64,000 nucleotides of DNA from Pseudomonas citronellolis (GCF_900112375.1 NZ_FOLS01000002.1:62001-126000), one strand, 5' to 3'; shown: positions 1 to 11,147, counted from the first letter of the stretch. The notes: generated by a model not told the origin, from the sequence alone. Made by a program: numbers and translations.

Positions 1-1
1 G

Positions 2-598
2 GAGACCTGGCACGACTTCTACGGTTTCCCCCGCGCCCTCTACGAGGTCCAGTACCCCGCGCCCGGCGCCCCGGAACTGGCCCAACGCGTCGTCGAACTG
101 CTGGCCAGCCAGAACATCCCGGCCAGCCTGGACGTCGAGCGGCCACTGGACCACGGCGCCTGGGTGCCGCTGAGCCTGATGTACCCGGCCGCGGACATCC
201 CGGTGCTGCAGCTGTCGCTGCCCAGCCGCCTCGGTCCGCGCCTGCAGGACCACGTCGGCAAGGCCCTGCGCCAGTTGCGCGAGGAAGGCATCCTGCTCAT
301 CGGCTCGGGCAGCATCACCCACAACCTCGGCGAACTGGACTGGCACGCCGGCCCCGACGTGGTCGAACCCTGGGCCCGGGCCTTCCGCGACTGGATCGTC
401 GAGAAGCTGGCGAGCAACGACGAAGCCGCGCTTTTCGACTATCGCCAGCAGGCGCCGTCGGCAACGCGAAACCACCCCAGCGACGAACACCTGCTGCCGC
501 TGTACTTCGCCCGCGGCGCCGGCGGCCCCGCCATACACGTCGAGCACGCCGGCTTCACCCTGGGCGCGCTCGGGATGGATATCTACCGCTTCGGTTGA
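2..598 (+). CDS. LigB-type extradiol ring-cleavage dioxygenase (YgiD/4,5-DOPA dioxygenase-like), 5' truncated
   Basis: The reading frame is open from the first bases of the window and ends at a TGA, giving the last 198 residues of a protein whose family is usually about 260 residues. The fragment has the family's GSGSITHNL segment, whose histidine is a candidate metal ligand, and ends in a conserved-looking AIHVEHAGFTLGALGMDIY tail. Members are cytoplasmic non-haem Fe/Zn enzymes that open catechol-type rings in vitro; the physiological substrate of the bacterial YgiD group is uncertain. The start codon and the N-terminal metal ligands lie outside the window. A dispersed repeat region follows, so no operon partner is visible downstream. 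Confidence 0.8.
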   Translation, partial: ETWHDFYGFPRALYEVQYPAPGAPELAQRVVELLASQNIPASLDVERPLDHGAWVPLSLMYPAADIPVLQLSLPSRLGPRLQDHVGKALRQLREEGILLIGSGSITHNLGELDWHAGPDVVEPWARAFRDWIVEKLASNDEAALFDYRQQAPSATRNHPSDEHLLPLYFARGAGGPAIHVEHAGFTLGALGMDIYRFG

Positions 599-1042
599 GT
601 CTCGCCACGACGGGAAGGATGGGGCAGTCCATGCGGCTATGGCGATGGGTATCGCTTCGCTCAACCCATCCTACGTAGCGGCCCCGTGGGGCGCATAGCA
701 CCTGCGGCGTTATCCGCTGATCGACTTACGGGTGGGAATGCCGGGCTTCAAGGCACCCTGTAGGAGCGGGCCCTGCCCGCGATTTCGCGCGCAGGGCGCG
801 CTCCTACATTGAAATGGCGTGGGTGGGCGCGCCGGGGGGTTCTGGCTATCGCGGACAAGGTCCGCTCCGTTGCAGACGAGCACGGCTTCTCGTAGGAGCG
901 AGCTTGCTCGCGAACAGACTCCGCTGCGGGGCTCATTCGCGAGCAAGAACTAGGCGTCCCCCTCGATCCTACGAAGAGCAATCTTGGCGAGGGCGCAGGG
1001 CGCGCTCCTACATGGGGATGGCATCGGTATGCGGCGGATACA
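599..1042. repeat. Gene-free repeat mosaic between the dioxygenase gene and ppiD
   Basis: No coding signal is credible in these 440 bases. They hold a degenerate copy of the 75-bp hairpin family (about 613-676, GATGGGTATCGCTTCGCTC core), a GGCGTTATCCGC half element near 708, and a composite of three palindromic units (760-980, listed separately). The long plus-strand frame that crosses into ppiD is a shadow of ppiD. Confidence 0.8.
760..980. repeat. Composite palindromic repeat, copy 1
   Basis: Three units follow one another: A (760-807, GTAGGAGCGGGCCCTGCCCG with its inverted arm CAGGGCGCGCTCCTAC), B (about 847-868, ATCGCGGACAAGGTCCGCTC), and D (about 890-980, GTAGGAGCGAGCTTGCTCGC, then GCGAGCAAGAAC and GATCCTACGAAGAGC). 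The same order recurs at 11224-11432, and A plus B again at 25387-25527. This resembles Pseudomonas REP/BIME-type elements; the grouping is mine. Confidence 0.75.
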
Positions 1043-1078
1043 AAAAAGGCGGAGCAGGTCACCCTGCTCCGCCTTTTC
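1043..1078 (-). terminator. Rho-independent terminator of ppiD
   Basis: The arms GGCGGAGCAGG and CCTGCTCCGCC enclose a four-base loop. On the minus strand a run of T follows the stem (A-run at 1042-1047 on the plus strand). It begins 15 bases after the ppiD stop. Confidence 0.9.
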
Positions 1079-1092
1079 TCACAGCCGATGGA

Positions 1093-2970
1093 TCAGTACT
1101 TCTCGACCTCGGCCTTGTCGCTCAGTTGACGACGGAAGGCGGCGAAGTCTTCCTGGCCGCTGCGCGAGGCGAGGAACTGGCGATACATGGCCTTCTCCTG
1201 GTCGCTCAGGGTGGCGCTCGGCTCGCTGACGCCGTTCAGGCGGATCAGCACGTAGTCGCCATTGCCCAGGGTCACGCCGGCGAAGGTCGGTTGCTCGGCC
1301 TTGGCCGGGCGCGCCATGCGGAACACTTCCTGGAGCAGCTGCGGATCGACGCCGTCCTGGCCACGGGAAGCGGCTTCCACCACTTTCCAGGTCTGGCCGC
1401 TCTGGGCCTGGGCCAGCGGCGTCTTGCCGTCGCGCAGGCCTGCCAGCAGGGCTTCGCCCTGTGCCTTGGCGGCATCGGCGGCATGCTGGTGCTGCAGCAC
1501 TTCGCGGATGGAAGCGGTCACTTCCTCCAGGGTCTGCTGCTGCGGCTTGTGGTGCTCCTTGACGCGCAGCACCACCACGGTGTCCGGATCCAGCTCGATG
1601 GCGCCACTGTTGGCGCCATCCTCCAGCACCTCGGTGCTGAAGGCAGCCTGGACGACCTGGCGGTTGGCGGCGACGCCCTCGCCGCCCTCGCGGCCGAAGG
1701 GCTTGCTGGTCTCGACCTTCAGGCCCAGTTCCTGGGCCGGTTGGGCCAGGTCGGAGGCTTCGTAGGCGGAGCTTTCCAGCTGCTTGGTGGCGTCGACGAA
1801 GCGCTGCTCCACCAGTTGGCTCTTCAGGTCCTGTTCCAGCTTCGGCTTCAGGCTGGCGAAGCTCGGGACTTCCGGCGCCTGCACGCCCATCAGCTTGATC
1901 AGGTGCCAGCCGTACTGGGTACGCACCGGCTCCGACACATCGCCCTTGGCCTTCAGGCCGTAGAGCGCGTCCTCGAAGGCCGGATCGTAGACGCCACGGC
2001 CGGCATAGCCCAGGTCACCGCCGTTGTTGGCGGAGCCGACGTCGTTGGATTCCTCCTTGGCCAGCTTGGCGAAGTCCTCGCCCTTGGCCAGGCGCGCCTT
2101 GATCTCTTCGATCTTGGCCTTGGCCTGTGCATCGGTCTGCTTGGCGTTGACCTCGACGAGAATGTGCGCGGCGTCGCGCTGCTCGGAGAGACCGGCGATT
2201 TCCTTCTGGTACTGGGCCTGCAGGTCCTCGTCCTTGGCGACGACCTGGTTGAAGAAGGACGACTTCTTCAGCTCGATGTAGTCGATCACCACCTGGTCCG
2301 GGCTCATGAACTCGGCCTTGTGGGCGTCGTAGTAGGCCTTGATGTCGGCGTCCTCGACCTTGGCCTTGGCCGGATCGGCCTTGAAAGTCAGGGTGGCGAA
2401 GTCGCGGGTCTGCTTCTCCAGGCGGGCGAAGGCCTGCAGCTCGTTGTCGGTGACGAAGCCGGAGCCGGCGATGCCGGCGCGCAGTTGGCCGATGAGCATT
2501 TCCTGCTCGAGCATCTGGCGGAACTGCATGCGGGTGTAGCCGTTCTGGCGCAGCGCCTGGTCGAACTTGTCGGCGTTGAACTTGCCGTCGACCAGGAATT
2601 CGGGAGTCTGCAGGATCAGTTGGTCGACCTGCTGCTGGGTGAAGGCGAACTTGTCGTTCTGTGCGGCCTGGAGCAGCAGCTTGCGCTCGATCAGGCCCTT
2701 GAGTGCGGCGTCCTTGAGCAGCTTGTCGTCCAGGGTCGAGGCGTCGAAGTCCTTGCCCAGGCGCTGCTGCAGCTGGCGGCGCTGCATTTCCTGAGCCTGC
2801 TGCAGCTCGGGGATGCTGATGTCATCGCCATTGACCTTGGCAGCGACATTCTCATGATGGGTAGCCCGGATGATGGCATCGAAACCGGTCAGCGCCATCA
2901 GCACGACGATGACACCGATGATGGTCTTGGCGATCCAGCCCTGGGAATTGTCCCTGATGTTTTGCAGCAT
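1093..2970 (-). CDS. ppiD: Periplasmic folding chaperone / peptidyl-prolyl isomerase PpiD
   Basis: 625 residues. The start is the ATG at 2968-2970 ([12 protein letters not shown]), which gives the usual short cytoplasmic tail before a single membrane anchor at about residues 14-33. Next come a SurA-like N-terminal region and a parvulin (PpiC) domain at about residues 265-362, containing AAHILVEV and YGWHLIKLM. PpiD sits at the inner-membrane Sec exit and assists folding of outer-membrane and periplasmic proteins; its single parvulin domain is known to have little isomerase activity in E. coli. It follows hupB and lon in the order usual for gammaproteobacteria, but hairpins between hupB and ppiD suggest partly separate transcription. 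Confidence 0.95.
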   Translation of the reverse strand: MLQNIRDNSQGWIAKTIIGVIVVLMALTGFDAIIRATHHENVAAKVNGDDISIPELQQAQEMQRRQLQQRLGKDFDASTLDDKLLKDAALKGLIERKLLLQAAQNDKFAFTQQQVDQLILQTPEFLVDGKFNADKFDQALRQNGYTRMQFRQMLEQEMLIGQLRAGIAGSGFVTDNELQAFARLEKQTRDFATLTFKADPAKAKVEDADIKAYYDAHKAEFMSPDQVVIDYIELKKSSFFNQVVAKDEDLQAQYQKEIAGLSEQRDAAHILVEVNAKQTDAQAKAKIEEIKARLAKGEDFAKLAKEESNDVGSANNGGDLGYAGRGVYDPAFEDALYGLKAKGDVSEPVRTQYGWHLIKLMGVQAPEVPSFASLKPKLEQDLKSQLVEQRFVDATKQLESSAYEASDLAQPAQELGLKVETSKPFGREGGEGVAANRQVVQAAFSTEVLEDGANSGAIELDPDTVVVLRVKEHHKPQQQTLEEVTASIREVLQHQHAADAAKAQGEALLAGLRDGKTPLAQAQSGQTWKVVEAASRGQDGVDPQLLQEVFRMARPAKAEQPTFAGVTLGNGDYVLIRLNGVSEPSATLSDQEKAMYRQFLASRSGQEDFAAFRRQLSDKAEVEKY

Positions 2971-3040
2971 GCGGCCCCCAAAAGCGGCCACGCACCTGCC
3001 GTCAGTGTCGGCGAGGCGTGGGTATTTAAGATGCGGATAT

Positions 3041-3071
3041 GAGAAAGGCGCATCCGAGGATGCGCCTTCTC
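3041..3071 (-). terminator. Hairpin between hupB and ppiD (terminator-like)
   Basis: The arms GAGAAAGGCGCATCC and GATGCGCCTTCTC have a three-base loop, with TTTCTCATAT at the downstream side on the minus strand. Two further small dyads (about 3118-3136 and 3154-3172) lie between it and the hupB stop. The T-tract is weak, so it could attenuate rather than stop hupB transcripts. Confidence 0.6.
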
Positions 3072-3199
3072 GCAACTGGCGGAGCTAGCGGGCTAGGCCC
3101 GCGACCCCCGGCGATGCGGGATGGTAACCCATCCCGAGCGCCGCTCCGCGGCCGATCCGACGCTAGGTCGGACCGGACAGGTCAAGTCCAGAAAGACGC

Positions 3200-3472
3200 T
3201 TAGTTGACAGCATCCTTCAGGGCTTTACCGGCTTTGAAGCCCGGGATCTTAGCGGCAGCGATCTTGATCGGCTTGCCGGTTTGCGGGTTGCGACCGGTGC
3301 GGGCAGCACGCTCTTTGACAGCGAAGGTGCCGAAGCCAACCAGTACGACGGAGTCACCCGCCTTCAGGGCGCCAGTGACGGACTCGATTACCGCGTCCAG
3401 AGCGCGACCGGCAACAGCTTTCGGGATATCAGCAGATGCGGCAATTGCATCGATCAGTTCCGACTTGTTCAC
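3200..3472 (-). CDS. hupB: DNA-binding protein HU, beta type
   Basis: 90 residues, the family's standard length. It has the N-terminal [11 protein letters not shown] helix and the DNA-arm region [14 protein letters not shown] ending in [16 protein letters not shown] is a dimeric nucleoid protein that bends DNA non-specifically. The start is a GTG at 3470-3472 preceded by AAGGGGA at good spacing; no in-frame ATG gives a better match. It lies between lon and ppiD and has its own strong promoter (TTGACA/TATAAA at 3566-3595) in the lon-hupB gap. Confidence 0.97.
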   Translation of the reverse strand: MNKSELIDAIAASADIPKAVAGRALDAVIESVTGALKAGDSVVLVGFGTFAVKERAARTGRNPQTGKPIKIAAAKIPGFKAGKALKDAVN

Positions 3473-3565
3473 TCTAAGTCCCCTTATTTCTGTTGAGTAT
3501 GTTTCTATGTGTTAGGTGTAAGCAAAAGCAGGTGCTGGTTTGCCAACTGACAAAGCAAGTGCCGC

Positions 3566-3595
3566 TTTATAACAAGGGCCCAAAAACAGTGTCAA
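3566..3595 (-). promoter_or_regulatory. Sigma-70 promoter of hupB
   Basis: On the minus strand a perfect -35 TTGACA (3590-3595) and a -10 TATAAA (3566-3571) are separated by 18 bases. It lies about 95 bases upstream of the hupB GTG and just after the lon stop codon. Confidence 0.8.
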
Positions 3596-3608
3596 GAAAG
3601 CCCCCCGG

Positions 3609-6005
3609 CTAATGCGTGCTGATTCGCTCCTTGGAATCAGACTCGCGTTTTTCATCCTTTGCAACCATCTCGGGAGCCGCATCGGGCAAGGGCTCCGGCG
3701 TGTATTGCAGCGCAATTTGCAGGACCTCGTCAATCCATTTAACCGGTTTAATAACGAGATCTGCCTTAATGTTATCCGGAATTTCCTTGAGATCACGGAC
3801 ATTTTCTTCGGGGATGATCACGGTTTTGATTCCCCCGCGGTGGGCCGCCAGAAGTTTTTCCTTGAGCCCGCCGATGGCCAGCACCTGGCCGCGCAGGGTG
3901 ATCTCGCCGGTCATGGCGACGTCCGCGCGCACCGGGATCTGGGTGATCGCCGAGACCAGCGCGGTGCACATGCCGATGCCGGCGCTGGGGCCGTCCTTGG
4001 GCGTGGCGCCTTCCGGAACGTGGATATGGATATCGTGTTTTTCGTGGAAGTCCGCCGGAATTCCCAGACTTTTCGCACGACTACGAACGACGGTCAGCGC
4101 AGCGGTAATGGACTCCGCCATCACGTCGCCCAGCGAACCGGTCTTGGTCAGCGCGCCCTTGCCGGGGACGATGGCCGACTCGATGGTCAGTAGTTCGCCG
4201 CCCACCTGGGTCCAGGCCAGCCCGGTGACCTGGCCGATCTGGTCCTGCTGCTCGGCAAGGCCATAGCGGAACTTGCGCACGCCCAGGTAGTTCTCCAGGG
4301 TCTCGGTGGTGACCTTGGCCTCGATGCGCTTGGCCCTGGCCCCCTCCTTCACCGCCTTGCGGCAGACCTTGGCGATCTGCCGCTCCAGGCTGCGCACGCC
4401 CGCCTCGCGGGTGTAGTAGCGGATGATGTCGCGGATGGCCGCTTCGTCGAAGGTCAGCTCGCCCTTCTTGAGACCATTGGCCGCAGTCTGCTTCGGTACA
4501 AGATATTTCGAGGCGATGTTGACCTTCTCGTCCTCGGTGTAGCCCGGCAGGCGGATGACTTCCATGCGGTCCAGCAGCGGGGCCGGGATGTTCATGGAGT
4601 TGGCGGTGCAGAGGAACATCACGTCCGAGAGGTCGTAGTCGACTTCCAGGTAGTGGTCGTTGAAGTTGTGGTTCTGCTCCGGGTCCAGTACCTCCAGCAG
4701 CGCCGAGGCCGGGTCGCCGCGCATGTCGCTGCCCATCTTGTCGATCTCGTCGAGCAGGAACAGCGGGTTGCGCACGCCCACCTTGGTCATCTTCTGGATC
4801 AGGCGGCCGGGCATGGAGCCGATGTAGGTACGGCGGTGGCCGCGGATCTCGGCCTCGTCACGCACGCCGCCCAGGGCCATGCGCACGAACTTGCGGTTGG
4901 TGGCGCGGGCGATGGACTCGGCCAGCGAGGTCTTGCCCACGCCGGGCGGGCCGACCAGGCAGAGCACCGGGCCCTTGACCTTCTTCACACGCTTCTGCAC
5001 GGCGAGGTATTCGAGGATGCGTTCCTTGACCTCTTCCAGACCGTAGTGGTCGGTGTCGAGGATGTCCTCGGCCTTGTCCAGGTCGTGGCGCACCTTGCTC
5101 TCGGCCTTCCACGGCACGTTCACCAGCCAGTCGATGTACGAGCGCACCACGGTGGCCTCGGCGGACATCGGCGACATCTGCTTGAGCTTGTTCAGCTCGG
5201 CATTGGCCTTGGTCAGCGCCTCCTTGGTCAGGCCGGCGGCGTCGATGCGCTTCTTCAGCTCCTCGACCTCGTTGTGGCCCTCGTCGATGTCGCCCAGCTC
5301 CTTCTGGATGGCCTTCATCTGTTCGTTCAGGTAGTACTCGCGCTGGCTGCGCTCCATCTGCTTCTTCACGCGGCCGCGGATGCGCTTCTCGACCTGCAGC
5401 AGGTCGATCTCGGCATCCAGCATGGCCAGCACGTGCTCGACGCGGGCGGCCAGCTCGGTGATTTCGAGGATTTCCTGCTTCTGCTCGATCTTCAGGGCCA
5501 TGTGCGCGGCCATGGTGTCGACTAGGCGGCCCGGCTCGTCGATGCTGTTCAGCGACGACAGCACTTCCGCCGGCACCTTCTTGCCCAGTTGCACGTACTG
5601 CTCGAACTGGCTCAGCAGGCTGCGGATGAAGACCTCGGACTCGCGCTCGCCGACCGGCGCCTCGTCGATGATCGAGACTTCGGCGCGGCAATGGGCGTCT
5701 TCGTCGATGAAACGCTCGACATGGCCACGCTGCTCGCCCTCCACCAGGACCTTCACGGTGCCGTCGGGCAGCTTCAGCAGTTGCAGCACGGTGGCCACGG
5801 TGCCCATGCGGTACAGGCCGTCTTCGCCCGGGTCGTCGTCGGCGGGGTTCTTCTGCGCCAGCAGGAGGATCTGCTTGTCGCTGGTCATCGCGGCCTCCAG
5901 GGCCTCGATGGATTTCTCGCGCCCCACGAACAGGGGGATGACCATGTGCGGATAGACCACTACGTCACGCAGGGGAAGCAGGGGCAACTCGACGAGTGTT
6001 TTCAT
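3609..6005 (-). CDS. lon: ATP-dependent protease Lon (La)
   Basis: 798 residues, normal for LonA. It has an N-terminal substrate-binding domain, a long coiled-coil region, an AAA+ module with Walker [10 protein letters not shown] (Lys358) and Walker B FLLDEIDK, and a C-terminal serine protease domain with [10 protein letters not shown], in which Ser674 is the catalytic serine of the Ser-Lys dyad. Lon degrades misfolded proteins and specific regulators in the cytoplasm. It follows clpX but is separated from it by the clpX terminator and has two candidate heat-shock promoters of its own. The start ATG at 6003-6005 is supported by the conserved beginning [19 protein letters not shown]. Confidence 0.98.
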   Translation of the reverse strand: MKTLVELPLLPLRDVVVYPHMVIPLFVGREKSIEALEAAMTSDKQILLLAQKNPADDDPGEDGLYRMGTVATVLQLLKLPDGTVKVLVEGEQRGHVERFIDEDAHCRAEVSIIDEAPVGERESEVFIRSLLSQFEQYVQLGKKVPAEVLSSLNSIDEPGRLVDTMAAHMALKIEQKQEILEITELAARVEHVLAMLDAEIDLLQVEKRIRGRVKKQMERSQREYYLNEQMKAIQKELGDIDEGHNEVEELKKRIDAAGLTKEALTKANAELNKLKQMSPMSAEATVVRSYIDWLVNVPWKAESKVRHDLDKAEDILDTDHYGLEEVKERILEYLAVQKRVKKVKGPVLCLVGPPGVGKTSLAESIARATNRKFVRMALGGVRDEAEIRGHRRTYIGSMPGRLIQKMTKVGVRNPLFLLDEIDKMGSDMRGDPASALLEVLDPEQNHNFNDHYLEVDYDLSDVMFLCTANSMNIPAPLLDRMEVIRLPGYTEDEKVNIASKYLVPKQTAANGLKKGELTFDEAAIRDIIRYYTREAGVRSLERQIAKVCRKAVKEGARAKRIEAKVTTETLENYLGVRKFRYGLAEQQDQIGQVTGLAWTQVGGELLTIESAIVPGKGALTKTGSLGDVMAESITAALTVVRSRAKSLGIPADFHEKHDIHIHVPEGATPKDGPSAGIGMCTALVSAITQIPVRADVAMTGEITLRGQVLAIGGLKEKLLAAHRGGIKTVIIPEENVRDLKEIPDNIKADLVIKPVKWIDEVLQIALQYTPEPLPDAAPEMVAKDEKRESDSKERISTH

Positions 6006-6039
6006 GATATTCGGCTCTACAGCGGCACTTGGCCAAAAA

Positions 6040-6093
6040 AGATGGGGTTAGACCCTTGGGCCTAAGATGGGGTTAGGCCAGGGAAAAAACAAG
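6040..6093 (-). promoter_or_regulatory. Two tandem sigma-32-like promoters of lon
   Basis: On the minus strand CCCCATCT occurs twice (6065-6072 and 6040-6047), the exact heat-shock -10 core. Each has a CTTNNN -35 candidate: CTTGTT at 6088-6093 with 15-base spacing, and CTTAGG at 6061-6066 with 13-base spacing. The -35 of the inner promoter overlaps the -10 of the outer one. Assignment rests on the E. coli sigma-32 consensus. Confidence 0.65.
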
Positions 6094-6110
6094 CGCGGTA
6101 GACGGGAAGG

Positions 6111-6138
6111 AAAAAGGGGGCCCGAAGGCCCCCTTTTC
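6111..6138 (-). terminator. Rho-independent terminator of clpX
   Basis: GGGGGCC and GGCCCCC arms with a short CGAA loop are flanked by an A-run and a T-run, directly after the clpX stop. It separates clpX from lon. Confidence 0.9.
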
Positions 6139-6139
6139 T

Positions 6140-7420
6140 TTATGCCTCAGGCGCAGCCTTGGCAGGCTGCTCGCTGTTCTCGTAGATCAGCAGTGGCTGG
6201 GACGAGCCGTCGATGACGCTCTCGTCGATGACCACCTTGCTGACCTCGGTCTGCGAGGGGATTTCGTACATGGTGTCGAGCAGGATGCCTTCGAGGATCG
6301 AACGCAGGCCGCGGGCGCCGGTCTTGCGCTCCAGGGCCCTGCGGGCGACGGCCTTGAGGGCGTCCGGGCGGAACTCCAGGTCCACGCCTTCCATCTCGAA
6401 CAGCCGGGCGTACTGCTTGGTGAGGGCGTTCTTCGGCTCGGTGAGGATCTGCATCAGCGCCGCCTCGTCGAGCTCGTCGAGGGTGGCGATGATCGGCAGA
6501 CGGCCGACGAACTCCGGGATCAGGCCGAACTTGACCAGGTCTTCGGGCTCAACTTCGCGCAGGGCCTCGCCAACCTTCTTGCCCATCTCCTGGCTGCGCA
6601 CTTCGGCGCTGAAGCCGATGCCGCCCTTGGTGGAACGGTTCTGGATGACCTTTTCCAGGCCGGCGAACGCGCCACCGCAGATGAACAGGATGTTGCGGGT
6701 ATCGACCTGCAGGAACTCCTGCTGCGGGTGCTTGCGGCCGCCCTGGGGCGGAACCGAGGCGACGGTGCCTTCGATCAGCTTCAGCAGGGCCTGCTGCACA
6801 CCTTCGCCGGACACGTCACGGGTGATGGACGGGTTGTCCGACTTGCGCGAGATCTTGTCGATCTCGTCGATGTAGACGATGCCCATCTGGGCCTTCTCTA
6901 CGTCGTAGTCGCACTTCTGCAGGAGCTTCTGGATGATGTTCTCGACGTCCTCGCCCACGTAGCCGGCTTCGGTCAGGGTGGTGGCGTCGGCGATGGTGAA
7001 AGGCACGTTCAGCAGGCGCGCGAGGGTCTCGGCGAGCAGCGTCTTGCCCGAGCCGGTCGGCCCGATCAGCAGGATGTTGCTCTTGCCCAGCTCGACATCG
7101 TCCTTGCGGTCGCGCTGATTCAGGCGCTTGTAGTGGTTGTAGACCGCTACCGCCAGGGTTTTCTTGGCACGTTCCTGACCGATCACGTACTGATCGAGGA
7201 TGGAACGGATCTCTTTCGGCGCCGGAAGCTTGTGCGCGCTACTCTCCGCCTGTGCTTCCTGCACCTCCTCGCGGATGATGTCGTTGCACAGGTCGACGCA
7301 CTCGTCGCAGATAAAGACCGAGGGGCCGGCAATCAACTTGCGCACTTCGTGCTGGCTCTTGCCGCAGAAGGAGCAATACAGCAGCTTGCCGTTGTCCTCG
7401 CCGTTGCGGGTGTCAGTCAT
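6140..7420 (-). CDS. clpX: ATP-dependent Clp protease ATP-binding subunit ClpX
   Basis: 426 residues. It has a zinc-binding domain with Cys16, Cys19, Cys38 and Cys41 (CSFC and CDEC), Walker A GPTGSGKT at about 120-127, Walker B YIDEIDK, the GGRKHPQQ pore loop and the GIGF segment that docks on ClpP. ClpX unfolds tagged substrates and feeds them to ClpP. The start chosen is the ATG at 7418-7420 ([12 protein letters not shown]); the longer upstream frame lacks family similarity. It lies 106 bases downstream of clpP, the usual clpP-clpX order. Confidence 0.98.
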   Translation of the reverse strand: MTDTRNGEDNGKLLYCSFCGKSQHEVRKLIAGPSVFICDECVDLCNDIIREEVQEAQAESSAHKLPAPKEIRSILDQYVIGQERAKKTLAVAVYNHYKRLNQRDRKDDVELGKSNILLIGPTGSGKTLLAETLARLLNVPFTIADATTLTEAGYVGEDVENIIQKLLQKCDYDVEKAQMGIVYIDEIDKISRKSDNPSITRDVSGEGVQQALLKLIEGTVASVPPQGGRKHPQQEFLQVDTRNILFICGGAFAGLEKVIQNRSTKGGIGFSAEVRSQEMGKKVGEALREVEPEDLVKFGLIPEFVGRLPIIATLDELDEAALMQILTEPKNALTKQYARLFEMEGVDLEFRPDALKAVARRALERKTGARGLRSILEGILLDTMYEIPSQTEVSKVVIDESVIDGSSQPLLIYENSEQPAKAAPEA

Positions 7421-7526
7421 TAGATCGTTCCAGTCGGATAGGCTTGAAACACAAGATGAAGGCAAATGCGGGCATTTTCAAGCCCGCGAAACGGCCGGTC
7501 GCCCGGCCGTGTTCGAGCGGAAAGAC

Positions 7527-8165
<639 letters not shown>

Positions 8166-8210
8166 GTCCGACGATCACTCCCTAATGAAATAGATATGTC
8201 TCAAAGACAT

Positions 8211-8232
8211 AAGCCAGCCCGAGGGCTGGCTT
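8211..8232 (-). terminator. Hairpin between tig and clpP
   Basis: AAGCCAGCCC and GGGCTGGCTT form a ten-base stem with a two-base loop, about 25 bases after the tig stop. Only a short T-rich tail follows on the minus strand (ATGTCTTTGAG), so partial termination is more likely than complete. An adjacent small dyad ATGTCT/AGACAT lies at about 8196-8210. Confidence 0.55.
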
Positions 8233-8256
8233 ATGACGATCGAACGAAGGGTTGGA

Positions 8257-9567
8257 TCAGGCCGCTACAGGAGCTTCAGCAGGCTTGACCGCGTCTTCGT
8301 AGGATACCTGCTTATCGGTCACTTTGGCCTTCTGCAGGACAGTATCTACAACTTGTTCTTCCAGTACAACCGAGCGCACTTCGTTCAACTGCTGGTCGTT
8401 CTTGTAGTACCAGGCGACCACTTGCTCGGGCTCCTGGTAGGCCGAGGCCATCTCTTCGATCATCTCGCGAACACGGGCTTCGTCGGCCTTCAGCTCGTGC
8501 TGCTTGACCAGCTCGGCGACGATCAGCCCCAGGACCACGCGGCGCTTGGCCTGCTCTTCGAACAGTTCGGCCGGCAGTTGCTCGGGCTTGATGTTGCCGC
8601 CGAACTGCTGGACGGCCTGCACGCGCAGACGGTTCACTTCGTTGCCGATCAGGGCCTTGGGCACTTCGATCGGGTTGGCGGTCACCAGACCTTCCATCAC
8701 CTGGTTCTTCACCTTGGACTTGATGGCCTGGCGCAGCTCGCGCTCCATGTTCTTGCGCACTTCGGCGCGGAAGCCTTCCAGGGTGCTTTCCTTGATGCCG
8801 AACAGGGCGAAGAACTCTTCGGTCAGTTCCGGCAGCTTGGGCTCGCTGACAGTGTTCACGGTGACGGTGAACTCGGCGGCCTTGCCGGCCAGATCGAGGT
8901 TCTGGTAGTCCTCGGGGAAGCTCAGGTTGAGCACGCGCTCTTCACCGGCCTTGGCGCCGACCAGGCCTTCTTCGAAGCCCGGGATCATGCGGCCGGAGCC
9001 CAGCACCAGCAGGGTGCCCTTGGCCGAACCGCCGGCGAAGGCTTCGCCGTCGATCTTGCCGACGAAGTCGATGTTCAACTGGTCGTCGTTCTGCGCGGCG
9101 CGCTCGACGGCCTCGAAGCGGGTGTTCTGCTTGCGCAGGATTTCCAGCATGTTGTCGACGTCGGCGTCGGCCACGTCGGCCTGCAGGCGCTCGACCTCGA
9201 TGCCGTCGAAGCCGGCAACCTGGAATTCCGGGAAGACTTCGAAGGTGGCCACGTATTCCAGGCCCTTCTCCTTCTCGAACACTTTCGGCTCGACGGACGG
9301 AGCGCCAGCCGGGTTCAGCTTCTGCTCGACCACGGCTTCGTAGAAGGTTTCCTGGATCAGGTCACCGAGGGCTTCCTGACGAGCGGCGGCTTCGTAGCGC
9401 TGGCGGATCACGCTCATCGGCACCTTGCCGGGACGGAAGCCGGGAACCTTGGCGCGACGAGCGGTCTGCTGCAGACGCTTGTTGACTTCGGTCTCGATGC
9501 GCTCGGCCGGCACGCCAACGGTCATGCGGCGCTCAAGAGCGGAGGTGCTTTCAACGGAAACTTGCAT
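8257..9567 (-). CDS. tig: Trigger factor (ribosome-associated chaperone, FKBP-type PPIase)
   Basis: 436 residues. The N-terminal ribosome-binding domain carries the signature GFRPGKVP at about 43-50; a middle FKBP-like isomerase domain (about 160-245) and an alpha-helical C-terminal chaperone region follow. It binds at the ribosomal exit tunnel and shields nascent chains. The start is the ATG at 9565-9567 ([14 protein letters not shown]), preceded by a purine-rich GAGGAATAT. It heads the protease block and lies about 140 bases downstream of the tRNA cluster on the same strand. Confidence 0.98.
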   Translation of the reverse strand: MQVSVESTSALERRMTVGVPAERIETEVNKRLQQTARRAKVPGFRPGKVPMSVIRQRYEAAARQEALGDLIQETFYEAVVEQKLNPAGAPSVEPKVFEKEKGLEYVATFEVFPEFQVAGFDGIEVERLQADVADADVDNMLEILRKQNTRFEAVERAAQNDDQLNIDFVGKIDGEAFAGGSAKGTLLVLGSGRMIPGFEEGLVGAKAGEERVLNLSFPEDYQNLDLAGKAAEFTVTVNTVSEPKLPELTEEFFALFGIKESTLEGFRAEVRKNMERELRQAIKSKVKNQVMEGLVTANPIEVPKALIGNEVNRLRVQAVQQFGGNIKPEQLPAELFEEQAKRRVVLGLIVAELVKQHELKADEARVREMIEEMASAYQEPEQVVAWYYKNDQQLNEVRSVVLEEQVVDTVLQKAKVTDKQVSYEDAVKPAEAPVAA

Positions 9568-9709
9568 GGATATTCCTCGTGGCACAGACGTAAGCCGGTC
9601 CTTCCGGCTCCCAGAATCAAGGGCAAGCATTCTAGTCACAAGAAATGCAGAAGTCACCCAGGCTGAAAGCGGCGGAAATACTCGGGCTGCGAGAGCTTCT
9701 GGAAAAGAA

Positions 9710-9794
9710 TGGTGCGGACGGAGAGACTCGAACTCTCACAGCTTGCGCCACCGGAACCTAAATCCGGCGTGTCTACCAATTTCACCACGTCCGC
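9710..9794 (-). tRNA. tRNA-Leu (anticodon UAG)
   Basis: The minus strand folds with acceptor stem GCGGACG/CGTCCGC, a variable arm, TTCGAGTC in the T-loop region and an encoded CCA end. The anticodon loop TTTAGGT gives UAG, reading CUA/CUG. Confidence 0.95.
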
Positions 9795-9846
9795 AGGGAA
9801 CCGCAGAAACGAAAACGCCAGGCTCGGGGCCTGGCGCTTCGGAATA

Positions 9847-9923
9847 TGGGGTGGACGATGGGAATCGAACCCACGACACCAGGAGCCACAATCCTGTGCT
9901 CTACCAACTGAGCTACGCCCACC
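9847..9923 (-). tRNA. tRNA-His (anticodon GUG)
   Basis: The minus strand gives the acceptor stem GTGGGCG/CGTCCAC, anticodon loop TTGTGGC, discriminator C73, encoded CCA, and an encoded G at position -1 (9923), all diagnostic of bacterial tRNA-His. Confidence 0.97.
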
Positions 9924-9951
9924 ATATTACATGCTTCACCGAACGCCAGTA

Positions 9952-10028
9952 TGGCGCACCCGGCAGGACTCGAACCTGCGACCATCCGCTTAGAAGGCGG
10001 ATGCTCTATCCAGCTGAGCTACGGGCGC
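9952..10028 (-). tRNA. tRNA-Arg (anticodon UCU)
   Basis: The minus strand gives GCGCCCG/CGGGTGC acceptor arms, an anticodon loop CTTCTAA (UCU) and an encoded CCA. It is the first gene of the Arg-His-Leu cluster, which points toward tig. Confidence 0.96.
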
Positions 10029-10131
10029 TTTAGTGGCTGCAACCCTTGCTAAGCAGATCAGTGGAAACCACTGAACCGGTTTGCACTGCCTTGGCTTTCT
10101 TGCTTCAGGCTGTGCTCGGCAAGCGGGGCGC

Positions 10132-10160
10132 ATGTTAGCGACGAGCCCTACCCTCGTCAA
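10132..10160 (-). promoter_or_regulatory. Promoter of the tRNA Arg-His-Leu cluster
   Basis: On the minus strand TTGACG (10155-10160) and TAACAT (10132-10137) are 17 bases apart. They are followed by a GC-rich GCGCCCC discriminator as in stringently controlled stable-RNA promoters. An AT-rich block (10163-10190) lies upstream and could act as an UP element. Confidence 0.8.
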
Positions 10161-10292
10161 CGGTTTTTTTAAAAAAATTTCAAAGAGATAAAGGGGTTAC
10201 GGCAAATCGGGGACGGCGCGCCTTTGCCTTATGAAAGCAGCGTGCGAAAATGCGCGTCCTTTTTTCCCCGTCTCTATGGTTGCTCCTCCGAC

Positions 10293-11147
10293 ATGACCGC
10301 AAAACTGATCGACGGCAAAGCGATCGCCGCCAGCCTCCGCCAGCAGATAGCCCAACGCGTCGCCGAGCGCCGCCAGCAAGGGCTGCGCATTCCCGGCCTG
10401 GCGGTGATCCTGGTCGGCAGCGATCCGGCTTCCCAAGTCTACGTCGCGCACAAGCGCAAGGACTGCGAGGAAGTGGGCTTCCTGTCCCAGGCCTACGACC
10501 TGCCGGAAAGCACCACCCAGGAAGAACTGCTGGGCTTGATCGACCGCCTCAACGCCGACCCGGCGATCGACGGCATCCTGGTCCAGTTGCCCCTGCCCGC
10601 CCAGCTCGACGCCTCGCAGCTGCTGGAACGCATCAACCCGGACAAGGACGTGGACGGCTTCCACCCGTTCAACGTCGGCCGCCTGGCCCAGCGCATCCCG
10701 CTGCTGCGCCCGTGCACCCCGAAAGGCATCATGACCCTGCTGCAAAGCACCGGCGCCGACCTGTACGGCATGGACGCGGTGGTGGTGGGCGCCTCCAACA
10801 TCGTCGGCCGCCCCATGGCCCTGGAACTGCTGCTGGCCGGCTGCACCGTGACCGTCACCCACCGCTTCACCCGCGACCTCGCCGACCACGTGCGCCGCGC
10901 CGACCTGGTGGTGGTGGCTGCCGGCAAGCCGGGCCTGGTCAAGGGCGAGTGGATCAAGGAAGGCGCCATCGTCATCGACGTGGGCATCAACCGCCAGGCC
11001 GACGGCCGGCTGGTGGGCGACGTGGAGTACGAAGTGGCGGCCGAGCGCGCCAGCTGGATCACCCCGGTGCCGGGCGGTGTCGGCCCGATGACCCGCGCCT
11101 GCCTGCTGGAGAACACCCTGTACGCTGCGGAAGAGCTGCACGTCTGA
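10293..11147 (+). CDS. folD: Bifunctional methylenetetrahydrofolate dehydrogenase / cyclohydrolase FolD
   Basis: 284 residues, typical length. Active-site residues Tyr50, Lys54 and Asp121 fall at the E. coli positions ([10 protein letters not shown] and [10 protein letters not shown]), and the NADP-binding C-terminal signature [13 protein letters not shown] is present. It interconverts 5,10-methylene-, 5,10-methenyl- and 10-formyl-tetrahydrofolate in the cytoplasm. The start is the ATG at 10293 ([15 protein letters not shown]). It is monocistronic, divergent from the tRNA cluster and followed by a strong terminator. Confidence 0.97.
   Translation: MTAKLIDGKAIAASLRQQIAQRVAERRQQGLRIPGLAVILVGSDPASQVYVAHKRKDCEEVGFLSQAYDLPESTTQEELLGLIDRLNADPAIDGILVQLPLPAQLDASQLLERINPDKDVDGFHPFNVGRLAQRIPLLRPCTPKGIMTLLQSTGADLYGMDAVVVGASNIVGRPMALELLLAGCTVTVTHRFTRDLADHVRRADLVVVAAGKPGLVKGEWIKEGAIVIDVGINRQADGRLVGDVEYEVAAERASWITPVPGGVGPMTRACLLENTLYAAEELHV

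Noticed and set aside
814-3042. A 742-residue plus-strand frame over ppiD
   Set aside because: It is a shadow of ppiD extended through the repeat mosaic; composition is leucine/glycine-rich without domain content.
3075-3199. tRNA-like or small-RNA gene between hupB and ppiD
   Set aside because: Several hairpins are present but no tRNA fold with T-loop and anticodon arm could be built, and no promoter was evident.
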